Numbered from the stretch's first letter, positions 7,371 to 16,554 are shown. The stretch is 64,000 nucleotides of DNA from Azospirillum fermentarium (GCF_025961205.1 NZ_JAOQNH010000001.1:2318001-2382000), one strand, 5' to 3'. A program made the numbers and translations. Notes: generated by a model not told the origin, from the letters alone.

Positions 7371-8570
7371 GTGTCCAGCGAACACCGGGATTCCGGGCGC
7401 GCACCGCCGCGCGCGGGATTCGCTTTTTCCCTCAACGATCCGACCGTGCGGTCGCTGGCCTATCAGTTCCTGCTGATCGGCGGCATCCTGTTCATCGGCT
7501 GATATCTTATTCACAACACCCTCGACAACCTGTCGCGGCAATCGGTCGCAACCGGGTTCGGATTCCTGAACCGCGAGGCGTCGTTCGCCATCGGCGAAAG
7601 CCTGATCGACTACACGCCCCAGAACACCTATGGCCGTGCCTTCGTGGTGGGGGTGCTCAACACGGTCAAGGTGTCGGCCATCGGCATCGTCGCGGCGACC
7701 ATCCTCGGCACGTTGATCGGCGTGGCGCGGCTGTCCAGCAACTGGCTGCTGGCGCGGCTGGCCGGCGGCTATGTGGAGGTGGTCCGCAACATCCCGCCGC
7801 TGCTCCAGCTTTTCATCTGGTACGCCGTCATCACCGAAAGCATGCCGCCGGTGCGTCAGGCGCTGAACCCGCTGCCGGGCGTGTTCCTGTCCCAGCGCGG
7901 CGTGCGCTTCCCCGTTCCCGCCGCCGATCCGGTGTGGATGTGGGTGGTGCTGGCGCTGGTTGCCGGCGCCGTCCTGGCCTTCGTCCTCAACCGCTGGGGC
8001 GGCAAGCGGCAGGCGGCGACGGGCAAGCCGTACCCGGTGCTGCTGTCGTCGCTGGGCTGCGTCGTCGGCCTGCCGCTGGTGGTCTATCTGCTGGGCGGCG
8101 CGCCCACGAAGATGGACGTGCCGGAACTGCGCGGTTTCAATTTCGTCGGCGGCACGGTCATCAGCCCGGAATTCTTCGCCATCCTGATGGGCCTGACCGT
8201 CTACACCGCCGCCTTCATCGCCGAGGTGGTGCGCAGCGGCATCGTGGCCGTCAACTGGGGCCAGACGGAAGCGGCCCGCGCCCTTGGCCTTCCCGCCGGG
8301 CAGACGCTGCGGCTGGTGGTTCTGCCCCAGGCGCTGCGGGTGATCGTTCCGCCGCTGACCAGCCAGTACCTGAATCTGACCAAGAATTCGTCGCTGGCGC
8401 TGGCGATCGGCTATCCCGATCTGGTGTCGGTCGCCAACACCACCCTGAACCAGACCGGTCAGGCGGTGGAGGGCGTGGCCATGATCATGGGCACCTATCT
8501 GGCGTTCAGCCTGGCGATTTCCGCCTTCATGAACTGGTACAACAAACGCATTGCCCTGGTGGAGCGGTAG
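7371..8570 (+). pseudogene. aapQ: General L-amino acid ABC transporter permease AapQ, interrupted by an in-frame TGA
   Basis: Read from the GTG at 7371 (GGAGG at 7359-7363) the frame gives a full-length AapQ of 399 codons, but codon 44 is TGA (7500-7502), between FIG and YLIHNTLDNL. AapQ/BztB proteins normally have tryptophan at this place in the first membrane segment, so a single TGG-to-TGA change explains it. The rest is intact: the EAA-type loop with GQTEAARALGLPAGQTLRLV and the C-terminal helices are normal. Codon use before and after the stop is the same. Possible readings are a recent nonsense mutation, a sequencing error, or readthrough. If real, the transporter would lose one permease subunit while aapJ, aapM and aapP stay open. 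Confidence 0.85.
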
Positions 8571-8573
8571 GCC

Positions 8574-9686
8574 ATGACCGGAACCGTCGATAACTCCGCT
8601 CCCGCCCCGGCCATGGAACGGCCCCCCGTGGCCACCGTCGGCCCGCTGGCGTGGGTGCGCAACAATCTGTTCAACACGTGGTACAACGCGCTGCTGACGG
8701 TGATCATCGTCTGGACCGTCATCCGTGTGGTGCCGCCGCTGCTGGACTGGCTGGTCATCAGCGCCCACGGGTTCGGGGCGGCGCCCAAGGAGTGCCGGGC
8801 CGATCTGGGCGGGGCCTGCTGGGCCTTCGTGTCGGAAAAGCTGCGCTTCATCCTGTTCGGCATGTTCCCCTATGACGAACAGTGGCGGCCGCTGGCCGTC
8901 ATCATGATCTTCATCGCGCTGCTGGCCGCCAGTTGCGACCGGCGTTTCTGGCACGCGTGGTTCGGTCTGGTGTGGCTGGGCGGGCTGGCGCTGGTGGGCG
9001 TGCTGATGTGGGGCGGGGTGCTGGGGCTGACCCCGGTGGAGAACACGAGCTGGGGCGGTCTGCCGCTGACGCTGATCCTGTCGGTGATCGGTCTGGCGGT
9101 GGCCTTTCCCTTCTCCATCCTTCTGGCGCTGGGCCGGCGGTCCACCATGCCGGCGGTCAAGGCCATCTGCGTCACCTACATCGAGCTGATCCGCGGCGTG
9201 CCGCTGGTCAGCCTGCTGTTCATGGCGTCGGTGATGTTCCCGCTGTTCCTGCCCACCGGCGTGACGGTGGACAAGCTGCTGCGCGCCCAGGTGGCCTTCA
9301 TCCTGTTCGCCGCCGCCTATATGGCCGAGGCCATCCGCGGCGGGCTGCAGGCCATCCCCAAGGGCCAGTACGAGGCCGCCGACGGGCTTGGCCTGTCCTA
9401 TTGGCAGAAGATGGGCAAGGTGATCCTGCCCCAGGCGCTGGCGATTTCGATCCCGCCCCTGGTCAACACCTTCATCAGCTTCTTCAAGGACACCTCGCTG
9501 GTCATCATCATCGGCCTGTACGACCTGCTGGGCAGCGCCAAGGCGGCGCTGACCGACCCGGCGTGGCGCGGTTTCTACCGCGAGGCCTATCTGTTCATCG
9601 GCCTCATCTATTGGGCGTTCTGCTTCTTCATGTCCAAATACAGCCAGCGCCTGGAACGGGATCTGAACCGTTCGCGCCGTCACTAA
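8574..9686 (+). CDS. aapM: General L-amino acid ABC transporter permease
   Basis: This 370-residue inner-membrane permease pairs with AapQ to form the transport channel. It has several hydrophobic helices and the binding-protein-dependent permease signature YEAADGLGLSYWQKMGKVIL, which docks on the ATPase, followed by PQALAISIPPLVNTFISFFK. The long N-terminal part before the conserved permease core is typical of AapM/BztC rather than of smaller His/Glu permeases. The ATG lies three bases after the aapQ stop, so the two genes are translationally coupled. Confidence 0.95.
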   Translation: MTGTVDNSAPAPAMERPPVATVGPLAWVRNNLFNTWYNALLTVIIVWTVIRVVPPLLDWLVISAHGFGAAPKECRADLGGACWAFVSEKLRFILFGMFPYDEQWRPLAVIMIFIALLAASCDRRFWHAWFGLVWLGGLALVGVLMWGGVLGLTPVENTSWGGLPLTLILSVIGLAVAFPFSILLALGRRSTMPAVKAICVTYIELIRGVPLVSLLFMASVMFPLFLPTGVTVDKLLRAQVAFILFAAAYMAEAIRGGLQAIPKGQYEAADGLGLSYWQKMGKVILPQALAISIPPLVNTFISFFKDTSLVIIIGLYDLLGSAKAALTDPAWRGFYREAYLFIGLIYWAFCFFMSKYSQRLERDLNRSRRH

Positions 9687-9701
9687 GGGGACACCACGAT
9701 C

Positions 9702-10484
9702 ATGGCTATGGCCCAATCCCAGGCGGGCACCGCCCAGCCGGACACCGCGGCACCGGTCATCTCCTGCACCGGCGTCCACAAATGGTATGGGGAATTCCAC
9801 GTCCTGCGCGACGTGAACCTGACCGTGCGCAAGGGCGAGCGGATCGTGATCTGCGGCCCGTCCGGGTCCGGCAAATCCACGCTCATCCGCTGCCTGAACC
9901 GGCTGGAGGAGCACCAGAAGGGCTCCATCGTCATCGACGGCATCGAGCTGACCGGCAACCTGAAGAACATCGAGCTGGTCCGGCGCGAGGTCGGCATGGT
10001 GTTCCAGCACTTCAACCTGTTTCCCCACCTGACGGTGCTGGAGAACTGCACGCTGGCCCCCATCTGGGTGCGCCGCCAGCCCAAGGCGGAGGCCGAGGCC
10101 ACCGCCATGAAGTATCTGGAACGGGTGCAGATCGCCAGCCAGGCGCACAAGTACCCCGGCCAGCTTTCCGGCGGCCAGCAGCAGCGCGTCGCCATCGCGC
10201 GGTCGCTGTGCATGAGCCCCAAGATCATGCTGTTCGACGAACCCACCTCCGCTCTCGACCCCGAAATGGTGAAGGAGGTGCTGGACGTCATGATCGGGCT
10301 GGCGGAATCGGGGATGACCATGCTGTGCGTGACCCATGAAATGGGTTTCGCCAAATCGGTCGCCGACCGGGTGATCTTCATGGACCGCGGGCAAATCGTC
10401 GAGCAGAACACGCCCGACCTGTTCTTCACCAACCCGCAGTCGGACCGTACCCGGCTGTTCCTCAGCCAGATTCTCAACCACTGA
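9702..10484 (+). CDS. aapP: General L-amino acid ABC transporter ATP-binding protein
   Basis: The 260-residue ATPase energises the Aap transporter on the cytoplasmic face. All ABC motifs are present: Walker [10 protein letters not shown] (52-60), Q-loop in [10 protein letters not shown], signature LSGGQQQR (155-162), Walker [13 protein letters not shown] (from about 175) and the H-loop CVTHEMGFA. It is the last gene of aapJQMP, 15 bases after aapM, and is followed by a strong terminator. A second ATG six bases in (9708) is an alternative start. Confidence 0.97.
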   Translation: MAMAQSQAGTAQPDTAAPVISCTGVHKWYGEFHVLRDVNLTVRKGERIVICGPSGSGKSTLIRCLNRLEEHQKGSIVIDGIELTGNLKNIELVRREVGMVFQHFNLFPHLTVLENCTLAPIWVRRQPKAEAEATAMKYLERVQIASQAHKYPGQLSGGQQQRVAIARSLCMSPKIMLFDEPTSALDPEMVKEVLDVMIGLAESGMTMLCVTHEMGFAKSVADRVIFMDRGQIVEQNTPDLFFTNPQSDRTRLFLSQILNH

Positions 10485-10520
10485 CGTTACAGGACTGAGA
10501 CAACGGCATAATCGACGGTC

Positions 10521-10557
10521 ACGGGCCTGTGGTGCAATGCGCCGCAGGCCCGTTTTT
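10521..10557 (+). terminator. Rho-independent terminator of the aap operon
   Basis: GC-rich stem CGGGCCTGTGG (10522-10532) pairing with CCGCAGGCCCG (10542-10552), one G-T pair, 9-base loop, followed by TTTTT (10553-10557). It ends transcription about 40 bases after aapP. Confidence 0.9.
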
Positions 10558-10666
10558 CGTGTGGGCGTTTTCTGGGCTGGTCAGGATCGGTTATTTCCGT
10601 TTGAATGCAGTGCACGCCGGTTGAACCACCGGATGCGACCGTTCGATTAAGCCGCGGAGCCGCCTG

Positions 10667-11755
10667 ATGGAATTCTTGTCGCCTCGTCCCGGTATCAGCC
10701 ATATCCGCCCCTATCAGCCGGCAAAACCATCCGACGACGACGGGCGGGCGTGGATCGACCTGTCGCTGACGGTCAACCCCCTGGGGCCGAGCCCGGCGGC
10801 GCTGCACGCCTATCGCCATGCCGCATCCCGGATCCACCATTACCCCGATTCACGCCAGACCGCGCTGCGCCGCGCCATCGCCCGGCGCTACGATCTGGAC
10901 GACAGCCGCATCGTGTGCGGCGGCGGGTCCGACGACCTGCTCCAGCTTCTCTGCCAAGCCTATGCCGGGCCGGGGGACGAGGTGCTGTGCCACGAGCACG
11001 GCTACCGCGGCTTCATCAAGGCAGCCCGCCTGACCGGCGCCACCCCCATCGTCGCCGCCGAACGTGACATGGTGGTGGATGTGGAGGCGATGATCGAGCT
11101 GTCGGGCAACAAGACCCGGCTGTGCTATCTGGCCAACCCCAACAACCCCACCGGCACCTACATCCCGGCGGACGCGGTGCAGCGCCTGCGCGCCGGGCTG
11201 CCGCCCCACACGCTGCTGGTGCTCGATTCCGCCTATGCCGAATACATCCGCCGCGACAACTACGCCGATGGCGTGGATCTGGTGGAGGGCAGCGACAATG
11301 TGGTGATGGTGCGGTCCTTTTCCAAAATGCACGGGCTGGCCGGGCTGCGGGTGGGCTGGGCCTATGGCCCGCGCACGGTGATCGACGCGCTGGAGCATGT
11401 GCGCTCCCCCTTCGCGGTGTCGGTCCCGGCCCAGGCGGCGGCGGCGGCGGCCATTACCGACGCCGAGCACGAGAACGCCACCTATGACCACAACGCCGCG
11501 TGGCTGCCGTGGCTGACGCAGGAGTTGGAACAGCTTGGCCTGCGCGTATACCCCAGCGTGTGCAATTTCCTGCTGGTGCGGGTGGCGCCCGACCCGTCGC
11601 TGGGGGTACCGCAGATCCTGGACCATCTGGCCCGCCGCGGCATCCTGGTGAAAAGCTGCGTCGAATACGGCATGGCCGACGGCCTGCGCATCACCGTCGG
11701 CCTGGAAGAGGAAAACCGCGCCCTGGTCACGGCACTGGGGGAGGTGGTGGGATGA
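10667..11755 (+). CDS. Histidinol-phosphate aminotransferase family PLP enzyme
   Basis: The 362-residue class I/II aminotransferase has the HisC-type features: SLTVNPLGPSP near the N-terminus, GGGSDDLLQLLCQAYAGPGD, the asparagine/aspartate pocket in YLANPNNPTGTY and VLDSAYAEY, and the PLP lysine K220 in RSFSKMHGLAGLRVGW. HisC transfers an amino group from glutamate to imidazole-acetol phosphate in histidine synthesis. Related enzymes act on aromatic amino acids or are CobD-type decarboxylases, so the exact substrate is open. It overlaps the next gene by four bases (ATGA), forming a two-gene unit. Confidence 0.85.
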   Translation: MEFLSPRPGISHIRPYQPAKPSDDDGRAWIDLSLTVNPLGPSPAALHAYRHAASRIHHYPDSRQTALRRAIARRYDLDDSRIVCGGGSDDLLQLLCQAYAGPGDEVLCHEHGYRGFIKAARLTGATPIVAAERDMVVDVEAMIELSGNKTRLCYLANPNNPTGTYIPADAVQRLRAGLPPHTLLVLDSAYAEYIRRDNYADGVDLVEGSDNVVMVRSFSKMHGLAGLRVGWAYGPRTVIDALEHVRSPFAVSVPAQAAAAAAITDAEHENATYDHNAAWLPWLTQELEQLGLRVYPSVCNFLLVRVAPDPSLGVPQILDHLARRGILVKSCVEYGMADGLRITVGLEEENRALVTALGEVVG

Positions 11756-12084
11756 GCGGCCCGTCCACCCCCGCCGCCACGCCGGAGCCGCCCTATTACG
11801 CGGTGATCTTCACCTCCGTCCGCACGGATGATGATGACGGCTACGCCGAAACCGCCCGGGTGATGGCGGAGCGCGCCGCCCTTCAGCCGGGATACCTGGG
11901 TGTGGAATCGGCCCGGTCGGACGGGCTGGGCCTTACCGTGTCCTATTGGCGCGACCGGGAGTCCATCGCCGCCTGGAAAGCCGACGTGCAGCACCAGCTT
12001 GCCCAGGCGCTGGGGCGCGAACGCTGGTACGAACGCTATGTGACCCGCATCGCACGGGTGGAACGGGCCTACGGGTTCCCGTAA
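11752..12084 (+). CDS. Antibiotic biosynthesis monooxygenase (ABM) domain protein
   Basis: The 110-residue product has the ABM ferredoxin-like alpha/beta fold pattern: YYAVIFTSV, a long helix, GYLGVESARSD, then LTVSYWRDRESIAAWKADVQ and a helix to the end. Such small dimeric proteins include cofactor-free oxygenases and many of unknown role. The start at 11752 is set by the ATGA overlap with the aminotransferase stop. An upstream extension would lie inside that gene. The link with the aminotransferase is operonic only. Confidence 0.8.
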   Translation: MSGPSTPAATPEPPYYAVIFTSVRTDDDDGYAETARVMAERAALQPGYLGVESARSDGLGLTVSYWRDRESIAAWKADVQHQLAQALGRERWYERYVTRIARVERAYGFP

Positions 12085-12087
12085 AGC

Positions 12088-12340
12088 CCTCTCCCCGGGG
12101 GGGGATTACGCACTGCACACATCGTACAACATACTGATATAACACAACCTTTCATCGTCATCCCAGCGAAGGCTGGGATCCAGAAGGTGTTTCCATGGCC
12201 AACACCTCAGGCGATTCATATCGCCGCTGATCGCGGCTCACACCTGGATTCCCGCTTTCGCGGGAATGACGACGAAAAATTGTTTTATATTAATGAGTTA
12301 AAGATCTGTGCAGTGCGTAGCCCCTGGGGGGAGAGGGGGA
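12088..12340. repeat. Large MITE-like imperfect inverted repeat
   Basis: The gap holds nested inverted repeats with one centre. The outer pair is TACGCACTGCACA at 12107-12119 against TGTGCAGTGCGTA at 12307-12319, with CCCTCTCCCC-like flanks also mirrored. Next is an AT-rich pair around ATATAACACAA and its partner. The inner pair is CGTCATCCCAGCGAAGGC... (12156-12183) against the mirrored copy ending ...GCGGGAATGACG (12244-12271), each with its own small hairpin. The inner pair resembles the widespread proteobacterial dispersed repeat beginning GTCATCCC. No ORF is present. It separates the convergent ABM gene and the CHAT companion gene and could act as a bidirectional terminator. Confidence 0.75.
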
Positions 12341-12349
12341 TTGCGGTGG

Positions 12350-12715
12350 TCACGGGCGGAACAACTGGTCGATCACCGCGTCCGGGGTGGCGGCCAGCAG
12401 GTCGATGCCGGGGCCGGCACCGTGGGACAGGAACACCCCGTCGCCCGGCCGGGCGGCGGCGCGGATCTGGTCCAGCATCCGTTCCACCTTGGGCACAAGC
12501 TGGAAACGGTCGGCCAGCGACAGCGCGTCGTTGGCGGCACCGGGCAGGGCCAGCAGCAGCGCTGCCACCGCCAGCCGGTTTCCCCGCTCGGTCTCCGCCC
12601 CCGCGGCAACCGTCTGCGGCATCACCGCCGCCGCCAAAGCCTCCGCCACCGCCGTTTCCACCACGGCGGCAAGCCCCGCGGCGCCGGGGCCGGTGATGTG
12701 AATGGTGGCACTCAT
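12350..12715 (-). CDS. Small companion protein of the CHAT/TPR protein, function unknown
   Basis: The 121-residue protein is alanine-rich (N-terminus MSATIHITGPGAAGLAAVVE), with predicted helices rich in Ala/Leu and a C-terminal GDGVFLSHGAGPGIDLLAAT segment. I recognise no family. The initiator ATG overlaps the stop of the CHAT gene by four bases, and codon use is typical of the genome, so it is probably real and co-translated. Co-occurrence with a CHAT-NTPase-TPR protein suggests a regulatory or effector partner, but nothing in the sequence shows which. No signal peptide or clear membrane helix is seen. Confidence 0.65.
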   Translation of the reverse strand: MSATIHITGPGAAGLAAVVETAVAEALAAAVMPQTVAAGAETERGNRLAVAALLLALPGAANDALSLADRFQLVPKVERMLDQIRAAARPGDGVFLSHGAGPGIDLLAATPDAVIDQLFRP

Positions 12716-15700
12716 GCCATGCTCTCCCGGATGGACGCCTGAAGGGCGCGGATCTTTTCAACGGATGCGGTGCGTTTGAGGATGGTGAAGGCCTCGGCGG
12801 CCTGGTCGAGAACCGCGAGGGCTTCGTCCTTCAAGCCCCCGGCGGCCAGGATCTGGCCGAAGAGCTGGCCGACGATGGCGATGCCGTCGGTACGCCCGAT
12901 CGTGCGGAACAGAGAAAAGCTTTCCGCCACTTCCGCGGCGATGGTATCCGCTTCCCCCGTTTCCAGCCCACCCCGGTTCAAACGGATGGTGGCGCAGGAA
13001 AAGCGGACATGGGCAAGGCTATCGCTATCTCCCATTGCTTCGGCGACAGGCAGTCTTTCTTCCACATGGATGCGCAGAGCCTCGTCGGTCTGTCCGCGTG
13101 TTGTCAGGATGTCGGCGATTTTGCCCATGGTCACGGCACGGGAGCGCACGTCGCCGAGGCGTTCATAGACGGGGAGTTGCTCCTGGTACCGGATGCGCAG
13201 AGCCTCGTCGGTCTGTCCGCGTGTTGTCAGGATGTCGGCGATTTTGCCCATGGTCACGGCGCGTTCCCGCACGTCGCCGAGGCGTTCATAGACGGGGAGT
13301 TCCTCGTCGCGCCGGATGCGCAGAGCCTCGTCGGTCTGTCCGCGTGTTGTCAGGATGTCGGCGATTTTGCCCATAGTCACGGCGCGGGAGCGCACGTCGC
13401 CGAGGCGTTCAAAGGCCGGAATGAGATCCTCTCGGAAGATGCGCAGAGCCTCGTCGGTCTGTCCGCGTGTTGTCAGGATGTCGGCGATTTTGCCCATGGT
13501 CACGGCGCGTTCCCGCACGTCGCCGAGGCGTTCAAAGGCCGGAATGAGATCCTCTCGGAAGATGCGCAGAGCCTCGTCGGTCTGTCCGCGTGTTGTCAGG
13601 ATGTCGGCGATTTTGCCCATGGTCACGGCGCGGGAGCGCACGTCGCCGAGGCGTTCAAAGGCCGGAATGAGATCCTCTCGGAAGATGCGCAGAGCCTCGT
13701 CGGTCTGTCCGCGTGTTGTCAGGATGTCGGCGATTTTGCCCATGGTCACGGCGCGTTCCCGCACGTCGCCGAGGTCTTCGAAGCGTTTGACGGCATCCCG
13801 GAGAAGGCCTTCCGCCGTCTCTGTGTCGCCTTTTTCGAAAAGGCGTACGGCGTTGTCATACAGGGCCATGGCGGCAGCGCAGGGGTCGGTCCCTTTCGTA
13901 GCGGTGGCCCGCTTCAGAAGGCGGTCCTGTTGCCCGCCATGCCCCAGCCGTCCGGCGCATTCGGCGGCGAGGCGCAGAAGATGGAGGTCGGGCGGGATTT
14001 CCGCGGCGTCCAGGCAGGCGATGGCCCGTTCCGCCAGATCCAGCGCCTGTTTCGGTTCATGAGCGGTGTCGAACAGGAAGCGGCCCCCGAACAACCCCGC
14101 CCTCTGCACCACCGCCGGTGGCCCGCCGGCGCACAGGGCGAGGGTGGCCAGCAGGACGGCGCGCTCACCGACGGGCATATCCCCATCTTCGTCTGCCCAA
14201 GCCTCGAAAAGGGCCAGCACCACCGCCGCCGCCAGATGGGCGCGCTCGTCATCGGACAGGGCGGGAACCAGCGGGCGGGCGAGGGGGTTGACCTGGGCCT
14301 CCGTCGCCGTGCCGCGGACGGCGGTGCGGTCCAGCAGGCCCAGGCCGAGCAGGCGGTCCAGCGCCGCACCGGGGGCGCCGACACCGCCGGCCCGCCCCGC
14401 CGTTTCCAGAACCGGGCCGGGCACGGGCAGGGTGAACAGGGTGGCGGCGCGCAGCAGCGCGGTTTCGCCGGGGGTCAGCATGGCGCGGTACGCTTCCAGC
14501 GACACCCGGCGGAAGAACGTCTGCGCCGCGCTGTCGTCCGCCGGGACCGTGCCGGTGGCGCGGTAGTGTTCCACCGCCGCCACCGCGCGGGTTGCCGCGG
14601 CCAGACCGTCCGCCGGCTTCAGGGTCAACAGCGGGCGGGTCAGGATCTCCTGCAAACCGGGGTTGCCGCCCGCCACGTCGCGGATGCGGGCTTCCAGCCC
14701 ATCACGCACGGGATCGTCGCCGGGGCCGCGCAGGCGACCGGCCAGACGGGCGGCGGTGTGCATCTGCTTGGCGCGCTGGGCGGCGTCCATGGCGGGGAAG
14801 GGGATGGCAACCAGTTCCGCCGCCAGATCCCGCCCGCGGTCATCGGTCAGGGCAAAGCTGTAGCGGCTGGTCACCAGCAGGCGGGAGCGGGTGGCCCGCC
14901 CGGCATCGCGGAACGCGGCGATCACCGCCGCCACCGCCGCCTGCGCGTCCTGTGAGGCGAAGGGCGTGGCCGTCTGCCCCGGCTTGGGCGTCTCCAGGCA
15001 TTGTTCCAGATCGTCGATGATGAGCAGCACCGGGCGTGTGCCCCTGGTGCCGCTGAGCGGGCCCTTCAACAGCTTTTGCAGGACCAGTTTCAGCGCGGCG
15101 GGGGTGTGAAGAATGGTGTCCTCGTGGGTCTGCCGCACCGCCTCCTGCTCGTCTTCGGGCAGGGCGTCGAGCACGGCCAGGAACACCGCGTGGGCGTCGT
15201 AGCGCCCGTACACCACCGCCACCTCAGAGCCGTTGTGCCGGCTGGCGATCCGTTCGGCGAGGCTGGATTTGCCCAGATTGCCCATGCCCTGGACCAGAAT
15301 CCCGGTGGCTCCGGCGTTCCATTCCCGGAACGCCGCCTGGATCGGGCGGCGGCGGCCGACGAACTGTTCCGGTGCCGCCACCGGCACCCGCCGCTTCCGG
15401 GGGTCCAGATACGCCTTGTCCGCCCGGCGGGGCAGGGCGCGGGCCGGCTGTTGGGTATCGCACAGCGGCCCGCCGCCGTCCGGCCCCACCCACAGGCGGG
15501 CCAGATGCCAATGGGTGCCGGTGTCCGCCGCCGGCTTGCCCGCCGCCGCGGCAGCCCGCTCCGCCGCCCGCATCTGTTTCAGCAGATCATGGCGCGCGGC
15601 GGCGACGGCATGAGCCACCGAAGAACCGCCGGCCAGCTTGCCATAAACCACGGCGGCAAAGCGGGTGGCGTCGGTGTCATAGACCGATCCGTCCCAGCCC

Positions 15701-16554
15701 AGCGCGTTGGCCACCCCGGCCCGGATCAGCGCCTGGGTATAGGGGGCCGCCGCCCCCTCCGTCTCCGCCGTGCGGCAGGCGGACAGGAACACCAGCCGCG
15801 GCATCTGGCCGGCATCGCCCAGCGTGGTGCACAGGGCATCGGCGTCCACCGGGTCCGGCCCGCCGTCCTCCGTCTCCAGCAGCAGGTAGGGGCCGGTTTC
15901 GCCGATCTCCCCGTGGGCGGTCAGGTGCAGCACGTCGGGGCGGATCTCCTGCCTTTGCCGCAGCCGCCGGTCCAGCCCGGCGCGGCTGCCGCTTTCCTCC
16001 ACCGCCCAATGGACATCCAGCCCGGCGGTGGCGTCGAGGAAGGCCATTTCCTCCCGCTCGTAATTCAGCGTGCTCTGTCCCTCCACCTCCGCCGCCATGA
16101 ACAGCACGGCGATATCGCCGTGCGGGGGCGAATCGGTGGGGGAGGCGGGCCGGGGTTTCCCCAGCCGGCGGACCACCTGGAACAGCCGCTGCGCATCCTC
16201 CGCCAGCAGGGCGCCGCCGGGGGCCAGCACCTCCCACGGGGCATCGAGCAGGGCCTGTTCGGTTGCATCCGGTGATTGCGGGGCGCGGATTTCCAACATC
16301 ACCGGCCCGGTGCCGGCCGCCAGCCCGCGGTCGAGCCAGGAATCGCCGGCGTTCAGCCAGTCCGCCATCTCCCGCCCCACGGCGGGCAGCCTCTGGGGCT
16401 GGCGGATCAACACCGCCACGTCATAGCGCCCGGCCCAGGATTTCAACGCCTGGATGCCGTCGTCGCCCAGCGGCGTGCGGCGGGTGCCGTGGGGGCCGGT
16501 GCACAGCAGATCGCCGCCGTAAATTTCTAGGAAGAGAGGTTTCACCGCTCCCAT
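12712..16554 (-). CDS. CHAT protease - STAND NTPase - TPR repeat protein (NLR-like)
   Basis: The 1280-residue protein has three parts. Residues 1-355 form a CHAT (caspase-like, clan CD) domain with the catalytic pair H214 in LHLTAHGE and C260 in VFLSACRTAE. About 385-700 is a P-loop NTPase: FVGRRRPIQ, Walker A GMGNLGKSS (K429) and Walker B VLLIIDD (D514, D515), as in STAND/NLR proteins. From about 850 to the end are helical repeats including six near-identical 41-residue TPR units (930-1175). This is the effector-switch-sensor layout of NLR immune proteins. The ATG at 16554 has AGGGGG upstream; GTG 16581 and ATG 16575 are alternatives. A role in phage defence or regulated cell death is inferred from architecture only. 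Confidence 0.85.
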   Translation of the reverse strand: MGAVKPLFLEIYGGDLLCTGPHGTRRTPLGDDGIQALKSWAGRYDVAVLIRQPQRLPAVGREMADWLNAGDSWLDRGLAAGTGPVMLEIRAPQSPDATEQALLDAPWEVLAPGGALLAEDAQRLFQVVRRLGKPRPASPTDSPPHGDIAVLFMAAEVEGQSTLNYEREEMAFLDATAGLDVHWAVEESGSRAGLDRRLRQRQEIRPDVLHLTAHGEIGETGPYLLLETEDGGPDPVDADALCTTLGDAGQMPRLVFLSACRTAETEGAAAPYTQALIRAGVANALGWDGSVYDTDATRFAAVVYGKLAGGSSVAHAVAAARHDLLKQMRAAERAAAAAGKPAADTGTHWHLARLWVGPDGGGPLCDTQQPARALPRRADKAYLDPRKRRVPVAAPEQFVGRRRPIQAAFREWNAGATGILVQGMGNLGKSSLAERIASRHNGSEVAVVYGRYDAHAVFLAVLDALPEDEQEAVRQTHEDTILHTPAALKLVLQKLLKGPLSGTRGTRPVLLIIDDLEQCLETPKPGQTATPFASQDAQAAVAAVIAAFRDAGRATRSRLLVTSRYSFALTDDRGRDLAAELVAIPFPAMDAAQRAKQMHTAARLAGRLRGPGDDPVRDGLEARIRDVAGGNPGLQEILTRPLLTLKPADGLAAATRAVAAVEHYRATGTVPADDSAAQTFFRRVSLEAYRAMLTPGETALLRAATLFTLPVPGPVLETAGRAGGVGAPGAALDRLLGLGLLDRTAVRGTATEAQVNPLARPLVPALSDDERAHLAAAVVLALFEAWADEDGDMPVGERAVLLATLALCAGGPPAVVQRAGLFGGRFLFDTAHEPKQALDLAERAIACLDAAEIPPDLHLLRLAAECAGRLGHGGQQDRLLKRATATKGTDPCAAAMALYDNAVRLFEKGDTETAEGLLRDAVKRFEDLGDVRERAVTMGKIADILTTRGQTDEALRIFREDLIPAFERLGDVRSRAVTMGKIADILTTRGQTDEALRIFREDLIPAFERLGDVRERAVTMGKIADILTTRGQTDEALRIFREDLIPAFERLGDVRSRAVTMGKIADILTTRGQTDEALRIRRDEELPVYERLGDVRERAVTMGKIADILTTRGQTDEALRIRYQEQLPVYERLGDVRSRAVTMGKIADILTTRGQTDEALRIHVEERLPVAEAMGDSDSLAHVRFSCATIRLNRGGLETGEADTIAAEVAESFSLFRTIGRTDGIAIVGQLFGQILAAGGLKDEALAVLDQAAEAFTILKRTASVEKIRALQASIRESMA
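13030..13767 (-). repeat. Six tandem 123-bp coding repeats (TPR units)
   Basis: The phrase AVTMGKIADILTTRGQ recurs six times at an exact 123-base period, with almost no synonymous changes. The third residue triplet alternates strictly RER, RSR, RER, RSR, RER, RSR along the array, so the array probably grew by copying a 246-bp double unit. The linker of the first three units is FREDLIPAFERLG, and the last three differ (RRDEELPVYE, RYQEQLPVYE, HVEERLPVAE). Such arrays change copy number easily by recombination. Confidence 0.95.

Noticed and set aside
7500-7502. Selenocysteine readthrough at the aapQ TGA
   Set aside because: AapQ has no known selenoprotein form, the expected residue is Trp, and no stable hairpin lies just after the codon.
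13030-13767. CRISPR array
   Set aside because: The 123-bp units are contiguous, in frame and coding for TPR helices. There are no unique spacers.
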